A DNA stretch of 14,684 nucleotides, taken from the NCBI GenBank assembly GCA_020249005.1, contig JADCGN010000075.1:1-14684 (forward strand). Direction: 5' to 3'. The position numbers were made by a program, and so were the translations under genes. The notes under the pieces are model-generated. The model was given only the letters and a program-made list of their open reading frames with translations, was not told the origin of the DNA and did no database searches. This DNA comes from Alphaproteobacteria bacterium (GTDB lineage: Bacteria > Pseudomonadota > Alphaproteobacteria > UBA2136 > UBA6156). Below are positions 13,967 through 14,684 of the stretch, piece by piece; position 1 is the first letter of the stretch; every line of letters starts with the position of its first letter.

Positions 13967-13985
13967 GGCAAAACTTTCTGTTGGG

Positions 13986-14684
13986 TTAGGCGCGGAGCAA
14001 ATCGGGCCGGTTGGCCTGCAGCACGGCGGCGTCGCGCTGCGAGAGCGCCTCGACCACCTCCTCCACCACCACGTCAAACTTCGCGTTCAGGTCATCGCGG
14101 CTTTGCGCAAACAGCCGGGCGGCAGCCAGGTTGTCGGTAATCCGCAACACCGCGGTGGGGGTAAAGCTGTGGCGCATGGCCTCGGCCAAGGCGGCGCCCA
14201 AACGTTTTTTCAGGCGGCGCAGCGCATCGAAGGCAAACATCTGGTTCAGGGTGCCGGCCAGCTGACGTTGCTGAATGGCGGTGCCGCTTTGGGCGTTGCT
14301 TTCCTTGCCCAGGCTTTCATCGAACACGCCCAGCACCTCCTGGATGTCACGTCCGGCCTGCTCCAGCACCGCCACTTGGCTGGCGGCCAAGTCGGCGTTG
14401 CGGATGATGCGCAGATCCTTGCCCGCGCGTTTCAAAATCAGCCCATCGGGGCGGGCCGCCTCGCGCGCCAACAGGGCCGGGTCATCCACAGCGTCCACGT
14501 CGGCAATCACCTGGGCGGTGTTGAGCAAGTGCATGGCTTTGCTGCGGCGTTTGTTCAGCTCGCGCTGCGGGTCAATCGCCGCGCGCACCAGGCCATACGG
14601 ACGGCCGCCCTGCTTGTGGCGCTTGTAAACGTAGGGCAGCAGCGTGAACTCCTGGGTGTTTAGCGGGGTATGCTGCAGCAGCAC
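13986..14684 (-). CDS. Portal protein, P22 type, C-terminal part
   Basis: The portal is the 12-subunit ring through which DNA enters and leaves the capsid. The visible 232 residues cover only the C-terminal third or so; the frame is open to the right edge and the codon at the edge (GTG) need not be the start. The stretches RPYGLVRAAIDPQRELNKRR and SKAMHLLNTAQVIAD match the conserved 'PYG..R...DPQ...NKR.SKA' signature of P22-like portals. They are followed by NADLAASQVAVLEQAGRDI and a VLGVFDESLGKES ... SGTAIQQRQLAG segment typical of the same family. P22 gp1 is 725 aa, so about 400-500 residues lie beyond the window. The scaffold gene starts 19 nt after its stop. Confidence 0.85.
   Translation of the reverse strand: MLLQHTPLNTQEFTLLPYVYKRHKQGGRPYGLVRAAIDPQRELNKRRSKAMHLLNTAQVIADVDAVDDPALLAREAARPDGLILKRAGKDLRIIRNADLAASQVAVLEQAGRDIQEVLGVFDESLGKESNAQSGTAIQQRQLAGTLNQMFAFDALRRLKKRLGAALAEAMRHSFTPTAVLRITDNLAAARLFAQSRDDLNAKFDVVVEEVVEALSQRDAAVLQANRPDLLRA

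Larger units (their letters stand above)
5183..14684 (-). mobile_element. Prophage or prophage remnant of podovirus type, left end
   Basis: A continuous block of virion and lysis genes: portal, scaffold, capsid, adaptor, nozzle, fibre, internal protein candidates, amidase and holin, lying directly beside host genes. Only the structural-lysis half is in view. No tail tube, tape measure or sheath gene occurs between capsid and fibre, which points to a short tail. The P22-type portal and the absence of an RNA polymerase gene in view argue against a plain T7-like phage. All frames visible are intact, so there is no sign of decay in this part. The left border lies between 5057 and 5182; the right border is outside the window. 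Confidence 0.85.

Noticed and set aside
1..14684. tRNA genes, CRISPR arrays, insertion sequences, integrase, toxin-antitoxin pairs
   Set aside because: Looked for by eye on both strands; no T-loop signatures, spaced repeats, transposase or recombinase motifs were found.

Overview
The window looks like part of a GC-rich alphaproteobacterial chromosome that carries one end of a prophage (or prophage remnant) of podovirus type. The strongest pointer to the host class is a PopZ-like (DUF2497) polar organising protein at 4355-5056, a family essentially restricted to Alphaproteobacteria. The hflK-hflC pair and a TlpA-like lipoprotein next to it are ordinary host genes. Nearly everything is on the minus strand, so gene order below is read from right to left.

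Host part (1-5182). An exported, cysteine-rich protein with a Gly/Asp repeat tail runs off the left edge (1-1179). To its right lie a TlpA-like thioredoxin lipoprotein (1317-1895), hflC (1903-2766) and hflK (2767-3969), which form a tight operon hflK-hflC-tlpA-like. A roughly 80-bp palindromic repeat sits in the first codons of the tlpA-like gene. Between hflK and popZ is a 385-bp gap without a credible protein gene. It ends in a strong plus-strand intrinsic terminator although no plus-strand gene precedes it, so a small RNA is possible there. A promoter-like sequence precedes popZ.

Phage part (5183-14684). From the right edge leftwards: C-terminal part of a P22-type portal, a scaffold-like protein, a DUF4043/N4-gp56-like major capsid protein, a terminator-like hairpin, a head-tail adaptor candidate, a 582-aa tail nozzle/stabilisation-like protein, a collar-domain tail fibre, a GNAT-like protein, a 279-aa candidate internal virion (DNA ejection) protein, and a 139-aa protein of unknown role. 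A single plus-strand gene of unknown function (6259-6780) follows, then a lysis cassette: a 56-aa membrane protein, a T7-lysozyme-type amidase and a GTA-type 3TM holin. No tail tube, tape measure or sheath genes lie between capsid and fibre, which fits a short-tailed virion. No integrase, repressor or recognisable attachment site is visible. The terminase and the rest of the phage must lie beyond the right edge, if present.

The host-phage boundary must fall in the 126 bp between popZ and the holin gene. The most unusual items are the plus-strand 'moron'-like gene that overlaps its convergent neighbour, the GNAT gene inside the tail module, the palindrome inside a lipoprotein signal sequence, the orphan plus-strand terminator, and a beta domain shared by the nozzle and fibre proteins.
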